This document shows, piece by piece, positions 16,483 through 24,740 of a DNA stretch of 64,000 bases (position 1 is the first letter of the stretch; every line of letters starts with the position of its first letter). Source of the DNA: Herbaspirillum seropedicae (GTDB taxonomy: Bacteria > Pseudomonadota > Gammaproteobacteria > Burkholderiales > Burkholderiaceae_D); contig NZ_CP011930.1 in assembly GCF_001040945.1 (NCBI RefSeq), forward strand, positions 1,302,001 to 1,366,000. Reading direction: 5' to 3'. Under the pieces are notes generated by a model, which was given only the letters and a program-made list of their open reading frames with translations, was not told the origin of the DNA and did no database searches. The position numbers and the translations under genes were made by a program.

Positions 16483-17886
16483 ATGAACAAGAACAATCTT
16501 GCGCGCAGCGCCTTGCTGATCTCGATGATGTGGCTGCTGCATCCCGTCGCCCAGGCGCAAGAGGCGGCGATGCCACCGGTGGAGATCCGCCAGCCGCTGG
16601 TGATGCCCGCCACGGCGGCGGCCCGGCCCAGTTACCTGGCGCGCATCCAGCGCCGTTACGAGCAGGGCAACCAGCCCATCGGCGAATTGCAGAATGGCCT
16701 GTTCTGCAGCCGCAAGAGCGATATCTACTGGACTGCCAAGGGCAGTGAAGCGCTGCTACCGACCGGGGTGATGCTGGCGCGTTTCCGTAGCGAACTGCAA
16801 AAGCATGGCTATCCCCTTCCCGGACCGAAAGAGGCGCCGCTGTTCCAGGAAAAACCGGATGACGCCACGCCCAGCCAGGCAGAGCAGTCGTTGCAGGTGG
16901 GCGTGATCGTGGCGCAGGTGCTGACCAATCTCTGTCTCAAGGGCAATGCTTCCTGGACCGGCGAGGCCTATCTCAGGCTGGAATGGCAGGTGTTCGCGCC
17001 GGACCAGCGCAAGGTCATTTTCAAGACCGTCAGCGAAGGCGTGTTCCAGTCGCGCCAGGCCAGCCTGGAAGGGGCTGCGCCGCCCATCGTGGCCGAAGCC
17101 TTCAGCGTGGGCGTGCGCAATTTGCTGGCCGATCCGGCCTTCGCGCTGGCCTTGCAGACCCCTTACGACAGGGCGGCGGCGGCCGCCAATGCCAGTATCC
17201 TGCCGCCCTCCCAGCCCGCCGCTCCGGGTGCGGGTGCGGGCGGTGCGGTCAACAAGCCCGTTCCGGGTCTGGCGGTGAGCATCGACAATCTGCCCGCAGC
17301 CCAGCCGGGCGGCGAGATGTCCAAGGTGATCGGCCAGCTGCGCCAGGGGGTGGTGACGGTCCTGACCGAGGGCCGCTCCGGCACCGGCTTCTACATCGGC
17401 CAGAGCGGCTGGCTGCTCAGCAACCAGCATGTGGTGGGCACGGCCCGCTCGGTGCGGGTGCGGCTGCCGGGCGGTCGCGAGTTGCCGGCCGAGGTGTTGC
17501 GGGTGGATGCGGCGCGTGACGTGGCCCTGCTCAAGACCGAACCGCCCGGCGTGCGTCCGCTGCCCTTGCGCCTGGATGAGCCGGGCCTGGGCGAAGATGT
17601 CTATGCATTGGGCTCGCCGCTGGGCGATACCTTCAATACCACGCTGACCCGCGGCATCCTCAGTGGCGTGCGCCTGCTCAATGGCCAGGAGTTCCTGCAA
17701 AGCGACGTCGCCATCCTGCCCGGCAGCAGCGGCGGCCCCTTGCTGGACCGCTCCGGCCAGGTGGTGGGCATCACCGTGGCCGGCCTGGGGGCGCGTGGCA
17801 TGGCGGGCATGAACTTCTTCATTCCGTTGGCCAGCGCGGTGGAGCGTCTCAATCTCCAGTTGCAGCAACGTCCGCCCAAGCGGTGA
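16483..17886 (+). CDS. Secreted trypsin-like serine protease with unknown N-terminal domain
   Basis: A 467-residue protein. The start MNKNNLARSALLISMMW begins a signal peptide with likely cleavage after AQA, so it acts in the periplasm or outside the cell. Residues about 30-240 match no family I recognise. The C-terminal part (about 285-460) is an S1/HtrA-type protease with H316 in SNQHVVG, D346 in RDVALLK and S416 in LPGSSGGP. No PDZ domain follows, unlike DegP. An Ala/Gly/Pro linker joins the halves. It appears to be a single-gene unit between the MFS terminator and the LacI gene. Confidence 0.8.
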   Translation: MNKNNLARSALLISMMWLLHPVAQAQEAAMPPVEIRQPLVMPATAAARPSYLARIQRRYEQGNQPIGELQNGLFCSRKSDIYWTAKGSEALLPTGVMLARFRSELQKHGYPLPGPKEAPLFQEKPDDATPSQAEQSLQVGVIVAQVLTNLCLKGNASWTGEAYLRLEWQVFAPDQRKVIFKTVSEGVFQSRQASLEGAAPPIVAEAFSVGVRNLLADPAFALALQTPYDRAAAAANASILPPSQPAAPGAGAGGAVNKPVPGLAVSIDNLPAAQPGGEMSKVIGQLRQGVVTVLTEGRSGTGFYIGQSGWLLSNQHVVGTARSVRVRLPGGRELPAEVLRVDAARDVALLKTEPPGVRPLPLRLDEPGLGEDVYALGSPLGDTFNTTLTRGILSGVRLLNGQEFLQSDVAILPGSSGGPLLDRSGQVVGITVAGLGARGMAGMNFFIPLASAVERLNLQLQQRPPKR

Positions 17887-17922
17887 TCCGGGCTTGTGCA
17901 GCCCGCTTGGCAGCGCCGCGCC

Positions 17923-17953
17923 TTGGTAACGCTACCAGCCGCGATGCTAGAAT
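17923..17953 (+). promoter_or_regulatory. lacI-type gene promoter overlapped by its operator
   Basis: The operator TGGTAACGCTACCA (17924-17937) has 5-bp arms and a 4-base centre. It covers a -35-like TTGGTA (17923-17928). A -10 TAGAAT lies at 17948-17953, placing the transcript start at about the A of the ATG at 17960. The operator is the same sequence type as the two sites before gudD, which suggests autorepression. Confidence 0.65.
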
Positions 17954-17959
17954 GCGGCC

Positions 17960-19057
17960 ATGTCCGAGAACCGCCTCTCTTCCTCCGAATTCCCCGCCGC
18001 CTCCCATCAGGATGGCGATGCCGCCAGTCCGCGCCGTCGCGGCAGCCGCAAGAGCGCCGGTGGCGTGACCTTGCGTGATGTCGCCCAACTGGCGGGTGTG
18101 GCGCCGATCACGGCCTCGCGTGCGCTCAATACCCCCTCGGCGGTGTCGCCCAAGGTCTTGCAGAAGGTGCGCGAGGCGGTGGAGAAGACCGGTTACGTGC
18201 CCAATCTGCTGGCCGGTGGACTGGCTTCCAACAAGAGCCGGCTGGTGGCGGTAGTGGTGCCTACCGTGATCGGGCCGGTGTTCCAGGAAATCGTCCACAC
18301 CCTCACCGAAACGCTCGCTGCGGCGGGCTACCAGGTCATGCTGGGCCAGAGCGGCTATGAGAATTCGCGGGAGGATGCGCTGCTGGAAGCCATCATCGGC
18401 CGTCGTCCCGATGGCGTGGTGCTGACCGGCATCATGCGCTCGGCCGAGGCGCGCAAGCGCCTGCTGGCCAGCGGCATCCCGGTGGTGGAGACCTGGGACC
18501 TGACGCCCACGCCCATCGACATGCTGGTGGGCTTTTCGCACGAGGCCATCGGCCGCGAGGTGGCGCGCTACCTGCATCAGCGCGGACGCAAGAAGGTCGC
18601 CGTGGTGGGCGGGCGCGACGAGCGCAGCCAGCGGCGCATGAATGCGTTTGCGCAGGAGTGCGTGGCGCTGGGCATGCACGAGGGCAGGGCGCCCTTGCCC
18701 ATGCATCATGTGACCGCGCCGACCACGCTGGGCCAGGGCCGCCAGGGACTGGCCGAGCTGCTGCAGGCGCAGCCTGACCTGGACGCCATCTTCTGCAGCT
18801 CCGACCTGCTGGCGCTGGGCGTGATGATCGAGGCGCAGAGCCGTGGCATCGCTATCCCTGAGCAACTGGCGGTGGTCGGTTTCGGCGACCTCGAATTCTC
18901 GCGCGACCTGCAGCCGCGCCTGACCACGGTGCGCATCGACGGCACCGGCATCGGCCAGCGCGCCGCTCGTTTCATCATCGACCGCGCCGCCGGTATCGAG
19001 GTGGCTGAACGGGTGGTCGACGTCGGTTTCTCCATCATTGCTCGCGACAGCGCCTGA
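17960..19057 (+). CDS. LacI-family repressor of the gudD-gudP genes
   Basis: A 365-residue LacI/GalR protein. After a 35-residue basic, Ser-rich extension comes the helix-turn-helix 'VTLRDVAQLAGVAPITASRA' and hinge 'GYVPNLLAGGLASNKSRLV'. The periplasmic-binding-like effector domain runs to the end (DGVVLTG, AIFCSSDLLALG). It resembles the GntR-type gluconate repressors within the family. The same operator lies before its own start and twice before gudD, which is 204 bases downstream. It therefore probably represses itself and gudD-gudP until a sugar acid binds. No Shine-Dalgarno site precedes the ATG. Confidence 0.85.
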   Translation: MSENRLSSSEFPAASHQDGDAASPRRRGSRKSAGGVTLRDVAQLAGVAPITASRALNTPSAVSPKVLQKVREAVEKTGYVPNLLAGGLASNKSRLVAVVVPTVIGPVFQEIVHTLTETLAAAGYQVMLGQSGYENSREDALLEAIIGRRPDGVVLTGIMRSAEARKRLLASGIPVVETWDLTPTPIDMLVGFSHEAIGREVARYLHQRGRKKVAVVGGRDERSQRRMNAFAQECVALGMHEGRAPLPMHHVTAPTTLGQGRQGLAELLQAQPDLDAIFCSSDLLALGVMIEAQSRGIAIPEQLAVVGFGDLEFSRDLQPRLTTVRIDGTGIGQRAARFIIDRAAGIEVAERVVDVGFSIIARDSA

Positions 19058-19136
19058 TTCCTTGCCTCTTTTACCGGGCTCTTTTACTGGCCTCTTGGGG
19101 CGCAACATTGCTGAAAAGCTATTTCAGAAAGACTGA

Positions 19137-19194
19137 TTGACAGCACAAATTGGTACCGCTACCATCTTTTCAAATTAATTTGGTACCGCTACCA
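19137..19194 (+). promoter_or_regulatory. gudD promoter with two LacI-type operators
   Basis: -35 TTGACA (19137-19142), 17-base spacer, -10 TACCAT (19160-19165). Two identical operators TGGTACCGCTACCA occupy 19151-19164, between and onto the -10, and 19181-19194, just after the transcript start. They are 30 bases apart, close to three helical turns. The arrangement suits repression with loading of two dimers on one face. Confidence 0.75.
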
Positions 19195-19260
19195 ATCAAG
19201 GTAGTCCGTACCCTCGACGATTCCGTGTTTGCCGATCCATCGGCGTGAGAGAGCAGAGCC

Positions 19261-20628
19261 ATGAGCCACAGCGCAGCCATCCCCCATACCGTCCAGCCCG
19301 TCCAGGGCGCTCCCCGCGTGACCGAGATGCGCGTCATCCCGGTGGCAGGTCATGACAGCATGTTGCTGAACCTGTCGGGTGCGCACGGTCCCTATTTCAC
19401 CCGCAACCTGGTCATCCTCACTGATAGCGCCGGCAACACCGGCGTGGGCGAGGTGCCGGGCGGCGAGGGTATCCGTCAGACCCTGGAGGATGCACGCACC
19501 CTGGTGGTGGGCCAGTCCATCGGCAATGTGCAGGGCATCCTCAACCGCGCCCGCACGGCGTTTGCCGACCGTGATACGGGCGGGCGTGGCTTGCAGACCT
19601 TCGACCTGCGCATCGCTATCCACGCGGTCACGGCGCTGGAGGCGGCGCTGCTGGACCTGCTGGGCAAGTTCCTGGATGTGCCCGTGGCGGCCTTGCTGGG
19701 CGAGGGCCAGCAGCGCGATGAGGTGGAGATGCTGGGCTATCTCTTCTATGTGGCCGATCGCAACAAGACCGATCTGCCTTACCTGGCGGCCCCGGATGCG
19801 CAGGATGACTGGACGCGTCTGCGCCATGAGGCGGCGCTCACGCCGGAGGCCGTGGTGCGCCTGGCTGAAGCGGCCTATGCGCGCTATGGCTTCAATGACT
19901 TCAAGCTCAAGGGCGGCGTCATGCGCGGCGAGGAAGAGATCGCTGCCGTGACCGCCCTGGCCGAGCGTTTCCCCAAGGCGCGCATCACGCTCGATCCGAA
20001 TGGCGGCTGGTTGCTCAAGGATGCGATCCGCCTGTGCCGCGACCAGCATGATGTGCTGGCCTATGCCGAAGATCCTTGCGGCGCGGAAGATGGCTACTCG
20101 GGCCGCGAAGTGATGGCCGAGTTCCGCCGCGCCACCGGCCTGCAGACTGCTACCAACATGGTAGCGACCGACTGGCGCCAGATGGGCCATGCAATCTCGC
20201 TGCAATCGGTGGACATCCCGTTGGCCGATCCGCACTTCTGGACCATGCAGGGCTCGGTGCGGGTGGCGCAGATGTGCCACGAATGGGGGCTGACCTGGGG
20301 TTCGCACTCCAATAACCACTTCGACGTTTCGCTGGCCATGTTCACCCATGTGGCAGCGGCCGCGCCCGGCAAGATCACCGCCATCGATACCCACTGGATC
20401 TGGCAGGACGGCCAGCGCTTGACGCGCGAGCCGCTGCAGATCGTCGGCGGCAAGGTGCAGGTGCCGACCAAGCCAGGACTGGGGGTGGAGCTGGACATGG
20501 CGCAGGTGGAAGCGGCGCACCAGACCTATCGCAACATGGGTCTGGGCGCACGCGATGACGCCGTGGCCATGCAGTACCTGATCCCGGGCTGGAAGTTCGA
20601 TCCGAAGAAACCCTGCCTGGTCCGCTGA
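19261..20628 (+). CDS. gudD: Glucarate dehydratase
   Basis: A 455-residue enzyme converting D-glucarate (and usually L-idarate) to 5-keto-4-deoxy-D-glucarate. Active-site residues are all present: K215 and K217 in FKLKGGV, D245 in LDPNGGW, E270 in YAEDPCG, N299 in [10 protein letters not shown]323 in LADPHFW and H349 in WGSHSNNH. The length and motifs are those of classical GudD. It is preceded by a repressible promoter and followed after 111 bases by its permease. The second, more distant family member at 461-1735 is under a different regulator. The next pathway enzymes are not in the window. Confidence 0.93.
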   Translation: MSHSAAIPHTVQPVQGAPRVTEMRVIPVAGHDSMLLNLSGAHGPYFTRNLVILTDSAGNTGVGEVPGGEGIRQTLEDARTLVVGQSIGNVQGILNRARTAFADRDTGGRGLQTFDLRIAIHAVTALEAALLDLLGKFLDVPVAALLGEGQQRDEVEMLGYLFYVADRNKTDLPYLAAPDAQDDWTRLRHEAALTPEAVVRLAEAAYARYGFNDFKLKGGVMRGEEEIAAVTALAERFPKARITLDPNGGWLLKDAIRLCRDQHDVLAYAEDPCGAEDGYSGREVMAEFRRATGLQTATNMVATDWRQMGHAISLQSVDIPLADPHFWTMQGSVRVAQMCHEWGLTWGSHSNNHFDVSLAMFTHVAAAAPGKITAIDTHWIWQDGQRLTREPLQIVGGKVQVPTKPGLGVELDMAQVEAAHQTYRNMGLGARDDAVAMQYLIPGWKFDPKKPCLVR

Positions 20629-20652
20629 GGACGGGCGCTCGACGCTCCAGCA

Positions 20653-20689
20653 AGGCCGCCACAAGAGCGCGCTGACGCGCCGGCGGCCT
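20653..20689 (+). other. Intercistronic hairpin between gudD and gudP
   Basis: AGGCCGCC (20653-20660) pairs with GGCGGCCT (20682-20689), with a GCGCG-rich inner part. There is no T run, so it is more likely an RNA-stability or partial-termination element setting gudD:gudP ratio than a full terminator. Confidence 0.4.
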
Positions 20690-20739
20690 GGCATGTATTT
20701 CATCAACCGGCAGTACGGGCTCAATAGAGGAGACAACCC

Positions 20740-22083
20740 GTGAATCCTTCCCAGTCATCCACCCCGGCAGGCCTGGCGCTCACCTCGGCAGTCAGCAAGA
20801 TCAAGTGGCGGATCCTGCCGCTGTTCGTGGCGATGTTCATCATCAATTACATCGACCGCGTCAACATCGGTTTCGTGCGCAGCCATCTGTCCACCGACCT
20901 GGGCATTGGCGCCGCCGCCTTCGGCCTGGGCGCGGGGCTGTTCTTCGTGGGCTACGCCCTCTTCGAAGTCCCCTCCAACATGCTCTTGCAGCGCTATGGC
21001 GCGCGCGCCTGGCTGACCCGCATCATGTTCACCTGGGGCCTGGTGGCGGCCTGCATGGCCTTCGTGCAGAGCGAAACCAGTTTCTATTTCATGCGTTTCC
21101 TGCTGGGCGTGGCCGAGGCGGGCTTCTTCCCTGGCGTGGTGTACTACTTCACGCAGTGGCTGCCCAATCATGAGCGTGGCCGGGCGATGGCGGTGTTCCT
21201 GTCGGGCTCGGCGATCGCCTCCATCCTGTCCGGTCCGATCACGGGAGCCCTCTTGCTCATCGAAGGCGGTGGGCTGCATGGCTGGCAATGGATGTTCATC
21301 ATCGAGGGCGGGGCGTCGATGGTGTTCTGCGTGGTGGTATGGCTGGTGCTGGACTCCACTCCGCGTGAGGCCAAGTGGCTCTCGCAGGAGCAACGCGAGG
21401 CGCTGGCCGCCGTCATCGCCGCCGAACAGGAGCAGCGCGCGGCCAATCGTCCGGCCCATGTCTCGGCCTTGTCGCTGCTGCGTGATCCGCAGATCGTGCT
21501 GTTCTGCTTTATCTATTTCGCCATCCAGCTGACTATCTACGGCGCCACCTTCTGGTTGCCGACCATCATCAAGAAGATGGGGCATTTCAATGATTTCCAG
21601 GTGGGGCTGTTCAACTCCATCCCCTGGATCGTGGCCATCGCGGCAATGTACCTGTTCGCCGTGCTGGCGGCGCGCTACAAGAAACCGCAGTTCTGGGTTG
21701 CCACCACGCTGGTGATCTCGGCGGCGGGCATGGCCATTTCGGCGGTGGCCGGTCCGGTGATCGGTTTCGTCGCGGTGTGTTTCGCCGGCATCGGCTTCAA
21801 GGCGGCCTCGTCGCTGTTCTGGCCGATCCCGCAGGCCTATCTCGATGCGCGCATCGCGGCGGCGGTGCTGGCGCTGATCAATTCGCTGGGCAACCTGGGC
21901 GGCTTCTTTGCTCCCGCCACCTTCGGCTATCTGGAGCAGAAGACCGGTTCCATCCAGGGTGGCCTGTTCGCCTTGTCGGGCGCTTCATTGCTGGCGGCGG
22001 TGCTGGTGTTCCTGGCGCGCACCCGGCCGGCCGCGCCGGATGGCGGCGGCCCGGCTGAGGCGGCGGTGAAGCACGCTGCCTGA
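20740..22083 (+). CDS. gudP: MFS D-glucarate/galactarate permease
   Basis: A 447-residue, 12-helix ACS-family permease. NYIDRVNIGFVRSHL and GYALFEVPSNMLLQRYG in the N-terminal half and 'RAMAVFLSGSAIASILSGPI' in the middle match GudP-type carriers. The start is GTG at 20740, preceded by AGAGGAGA. Its location directly after gudD supports glucarate/galactarate uptake. It is very similar along its length to the permease at 1778-3106, so the two probably arose by duplication. Confidence 0.85.
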   Translation: MNPSQSSTPAGLALTSAVSKIKWRILPLFVAMFIINYIDRVNIGFVRSHLSTDLGIGAAAFGLGAGLFFVGYALFEVPSNMLLQRYGARAWLTRIMFTWGLVAACMAFVQSETSFYFMRFLLGVAEAGFFPGVVYYFTQWLPNHERGRAMAVFLSGSAIASILSGPITGALLLIEGGGLHGWQWMFIIEGGASMVFCVVVWLVLDSTPREAKWLSQEQREALAAVIAAEQEQRAANRPAHVSALSLLRDPQIVLFCFIYFAIQLTIYGATFWLPTIIKKMGHFNDFQVGLFNSIPWIVAIAAMYLFAVLAARYKKPQFWVATTLVISAAGMAISAVAGPVIGFVAVCFAGIGFKAASSLFWPIPQAYLDARIAAAVLALINSLGNLGGFFAPATFGYLEQKTGSIQGGLFALSGASLLAAVLVFLARTRPAAPDGGGPAEAAVKHAA

Positions 22084-22120
22084 AGCGGCGTTACGGTTTT
22101 CTCCGAGGTTTTCCTCGTTT

Positions 22121-22164
22121 GCGCCCTGTGCGCCGGACCTGTGCCGGCGAGCAGGGCGCTTTTT
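22121..22164 (+). terminator. Rho-independent terminator after gudP
   Basis: Outer stem GCGCCCTG (22121-22128) with CAGGGCGC (22152-22159), an inner CGCCGG/CCGGCG stem, then five T. Confidence 0.85.
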
Positions 22165-22204
22165 CATGCCCGGCCCGATGCAAGCGGGCGCGCTGCGGCG
22201 CACC

Positions 22205-22210
22205 TATAAT
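22205..22210 (+). promoter_or_regulatory. -10 hexamer before the DedA-rhodanese gene
   Basis: A perfect TATAAT, 48 bases before the start codon. No good -35 was found at 16-18 bases, so the promoter call is tentative. Confidence 0.35.
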
Positions 22211-22257
22211 GGCGGTCTGCAATCCGCCATCGCGGCGGGACATCAAGGCTGCCTGCC

Positions 22258-23181
22258 ATGGAAACCCTTTATCACCTGATCGAGCAGTATGGTCTGCTCA
22301 TCGTCTTCGTCAATGTTCTGGTGGAGCAGCTCGGCGCGCCTGTGCCGGCCTATCCGACCCTGATCCTGACCGGCGCGCTCTCGGCGGCGGGGCGCTACTC
22401 GCCGGCGGTGCTGTTGCTGGTGGCGGTGTGCGCGGCGCTGCTGGCCGACTATGTCTGGTACCTCGCAGGCCGGCGCTATGGCCGCCAGATCATGTCGCGG
22501 CTGTGCCGTATCTCGCTCTCGCCGGACTCCTGCGTGCGCCAGACCGAATCGATCTACCTGCGCTGGGGCGCGCGTTCGCTCTTGCTGGCCAAGTTCATTC
22601 CCGGCTTTGCTTCCATTGCCAGTGCGCTGTCGGGCACGATGGGCACGCGCCGTCGCAGCTTCCTGCTGTGGGACGCCGCCGGCAGCGCCTTGTGGGCCGG
22701 GCTGGGCATCTTCCTAGGCTCGCTGTTCAGTTCGGCCGTGGATGACCTGCTCAATGTGCTGGCCGAACTCGGCCATTACGGCATGCTGATGATCGCGGTG
22801 GCGCTGGCGGCTTTCGTGGCCAACAAGTGGTGGCAGCGCCGGCGTTTCCGCAAGTCGCTGGAGATGGCGCGCATTTCGGTCGATGAGCTCAACACCATGC
22901 TCGAAGAGGGCAATGCTCCCACCATCATCGATGTGCGTTCGCCGCTGTCGCAGCAGGATGGGCGTATTCCGGGCGCCGTCACCATCTCCAACCAGGAGAT
23001 CCAGACCTTCGTCTTCGATGGTCCCGTCGAGGGCGAGGTGGTGGTCTACTGCGCCTGTCCCAACGAGGCCTCGGCAGCGCTGGTGGCGCGCCAGCTGATG
23101 CGGCGCGGCTATACCCGTGTGCGTCCGCTGACCGGCGGCATCGATGCCTGGCGCGCGGCGGGTTACGCCATCGATGTCTGA
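22258..23181 (+). CDS. DedA-family membrane protein fused to a rhodanese domain
   Basis: A 307-residue fusion. Residues 1-195 are a DedA (SNARE-associated/VTT) membrane domain with 'VEQLGAPVPAYPTLILTGAL', the G(R)xxG motif near 75 and 'AKFIPGFASIASALSG' at 111-126. Residues 205-307 are a rhodanese domain: 'TIIDVRSPLSQQDGRIPGA', then the active loop 'VVYCACPNEASAA' with C265 as likely nucleophile and C267 nearby. DedA proteins are linked to lipid scrambling and membrane homeostasis, so the sulfurtransferase domain on the cytosolic face is unexplained. It overlaps the 3' end of the convergent osmC gene by 19 bases. Confidence 0.85.
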   Translation: METLYHLIEQYGLLIVFVNVLVEQLGAPVPAYPTLILTGALSAAGRYSPAVLLLVAVCAALLADYVWYLAGRRYGRQIMSRLCRISLSPDSCVRQTESIYLRWGARSLLLAKFIPGFASIASALSGTMGTRRRSFLLWDAAGSALWAGLGIFLGSLFSSAVDDLLNVLAELGHYGMLMIAVALAAFVANKWWQRRRFRKSLEMARISVDELNTMLEEGNAPTIIDVRSPLSQQDGRIPGAVTISNQEIQTFVFDGPVEGEVVVYCACPNEASAALVARQLMRRGYTRVRPLTGGIDAWRAAGYAIDV

Positions 23182-23549
23182 ATGGCGGTGCCTTGGCGGA
23201 TGGTCTTGGTGACCGGGGTCTTTTCGCAGATCTCGGCCAGGCGGGTCAGTTGTTCCTGGGACAGAGTATTGCCGAAGCTGATCTTGCGGGTGATGGTTTC
23301 CAGGCCGCTGTCATCGCGTCCGAAGTGGGCGTCCACCGAGATGCTGCCCAGGTCCCAGCCCTTGCGGTCGGCGTACATGCGCAGGGTCAGCGAGGTGCAG
23401 GAGGCCAGCGCAGCCAGCAGCAGCTCATAAGGCGCGGGGCCGGTGTCCTTGCCGCCATTGCTTTCGGGTTCGTCGGACTTGAGCTGGTGGATGCGCGCCT
23501 TGATGTCCTGGGCGTAGCCGGCGGCGTTGTGCAGGGTGACGTGGGCCAT
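23163..23549 (-). CDS. OsmC family protein
   Basis: A 128-residue OsmC/Ohr-fold protein. The family core is 'GPAPYELLLAALASCTSLTL' with the first redox Cys C51, and the second Cys C108 in AEICEKTPV. OsmC proteins reduce organic hydroperoxides by a two-Cys mechanism, but this short subgroup has not been well characterised. The ATG read from 23549 has GGAGA upstream and begins MAHVTLHNAAGY. A longer frame to 23645 has no support. It is convergent with the DedA fusion. Confidence 0.8.
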   Translation of the reverse strand: MAHVTLHNAAGYAQDIKARIHQLKSDEPESNGGKDTGPAPYELLLAALASCTSLTLRMYADRKGWDLGSISVDAHFGRDDSGLETITRKISFGNTLSQEQLTRLAEICEKTPVTKTIRQGTAIQTSMA

Positions 23550-23602
23550 GAGGGTCTCCGTGGGGCAAGTGGTCAATGTGATCGGTGATTGTGTCACAAG
23601 GC

Positions 23603-24394
23603 TCACACCAGCGTGCGTACCGAATTGGAAATCGCGCGAGCGCATTCCAGCACCAGCGGCCCCAGTTTCTTCTCGGCCTCTTCCACGCTCCAGCGGCTGG
23701 TCGGCGCCACCACATGGACCGATGCCACCGGCTTGCGCTCGCTGTTGAATACTGGTGAGGCGATGCTCATGTCACCCAGGAACAGCTCTTCCCGGTTGCT
23801 GGCAAAGCCGCGCTCGCGGCTGGCGGCAAGGAGTTGCATGATGTCTTCCACATCGGTGCGGGTATGGGGCGTATGTACCGTGCGTTCGCTGGACTCCAGG
23901 ATGGCCTGCGCTTCCTCAGGCTCCAGCGCGCTCAGGTAGGCGCGGCCCGAGGCGGTGCAGTACATGGGGATGCGGCTGCCGATGGGCATGTGGATGGGAA
24001 TGAACTTGCTGGCGACGAAGCGCGCCACGTACACCATCTCACCGTCGTAGGGCTCGGTCAGGTTGACCGTCTCGCCGGTGATGTTGGCCAGTTCCGACAG
24101 GAAGGGATTGGCCACATCCACCAGGATATCGGCGGCCAGATAGTTGTAACCCACTTCCATCACCTTGGGCGTGAGCTGGTAGCGCCGCGTTTTGGGGTGC
24201 TTGCAGATGTATCCCAGCGTCTCCAGCGTATGCACCATCCGTTGCGCCGAACTCTTGGAGATGCCGGTCGCGCTGGCCACGTCGCCCAGTGTCATGGTGC
24301 GATGCTGCGCATTGAACGCGCGCAGCACGGCCAGGCCCTTTTCCAGCGATTGATTGAATAAGAGATCCGATGCGGTGTCGTCGGGCTCGTTCAT
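23603..24394 (-). CDS. IclR-family transcriptional regulator
   Basis: A 263-residue IclR protein. The N-terminal winged helix (about 13-75) has 'QSLEKGLAVLRAFNAQHRTM' and 'ATGISKSSAQRMVHTLETLG'. The C-terminal GAF-like effector domain contains 'YCTASGRAYLSAL' and 'RGFASNREELFLGDMSIASP'. It is divergent from the amino-acid-type ABC operon at 24741-28317 and is its likely regulator. IclR proteins commonly sense small acids that are catabolic intermediates. Confidence 0.85.
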   Translation of the reverse strand: MNEPDDTASDLLFNQSLEKGLAVLRAFNAQHRTMTLGDVASATGISKSSAQRMVHTLETLGYICKHPKTRRYQLTPKVMEVGYNYLAADILVDVANPFLSELANITGETVNLTEPYDGEMVYVARFVASKFIPIHMPIGSRIPMYCTASGRAYLSALEPEEAQAILESSERTVHTPHTRTDVEDIMQLLAASRERGFASNREELFLGDMSIASPVFNSERKPVASVHVVAPTSRWSVEEAEKKLGPLVLECARAISNSVRTLV

Positions 24395-24740
24395 GCGGGC
24401 TCCTGGAGGAGTGGGAAGGAATGGCCAATTCTACGGTAATTCACGTCATTCGTATCGAATATCGATTCATAAATATCTGTTGACGATTCGAGTAAACCAA
24501 ATATACTTATTTCAACACCTCATTTTGATATCCAAGCTCTGCATCCAGGCCATACCGGGCAGTCCGATGCGAAGGTGCTTGCCTGAGGTGTTGCAACATC
24601 CGGTTCCGTCAGGGCCGCCGCAGTCCATGCTTGTTCAGCAGGTCCACGCACCGCCGAGGGGGCGCCAGCACCGTCGCGCGGACTTCCAGTCGTCCATCCT
24701 GATCGCACCTGACCGCGATCTTGCGCCAAAGGGGAGTCGT
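24395..24740. other. Divergent control region between the iclR gene and the ABC operon
   Basis: A 346-base gap. It holds an AT-rich stretch with an inverted repeat and a good promoter (listed separately) at 24454-24507. A GC-rich leader of about 225 bases before the binding-protein gene shows no convincing coding frame. Confidence 0.5.
24454..24507 (+). promoter_or_regulatory. Promoter of the ABC operon with an adjacent inverted repeat
   Basis: -35 TTGACG (24480-24485), 16-base spacer, -10 TATACT (24502-24507). Just upstream is ATCGA-ATA-TCGAT (24454-24466), a possible IclR operator in an activating position. Confidence 0.55.
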
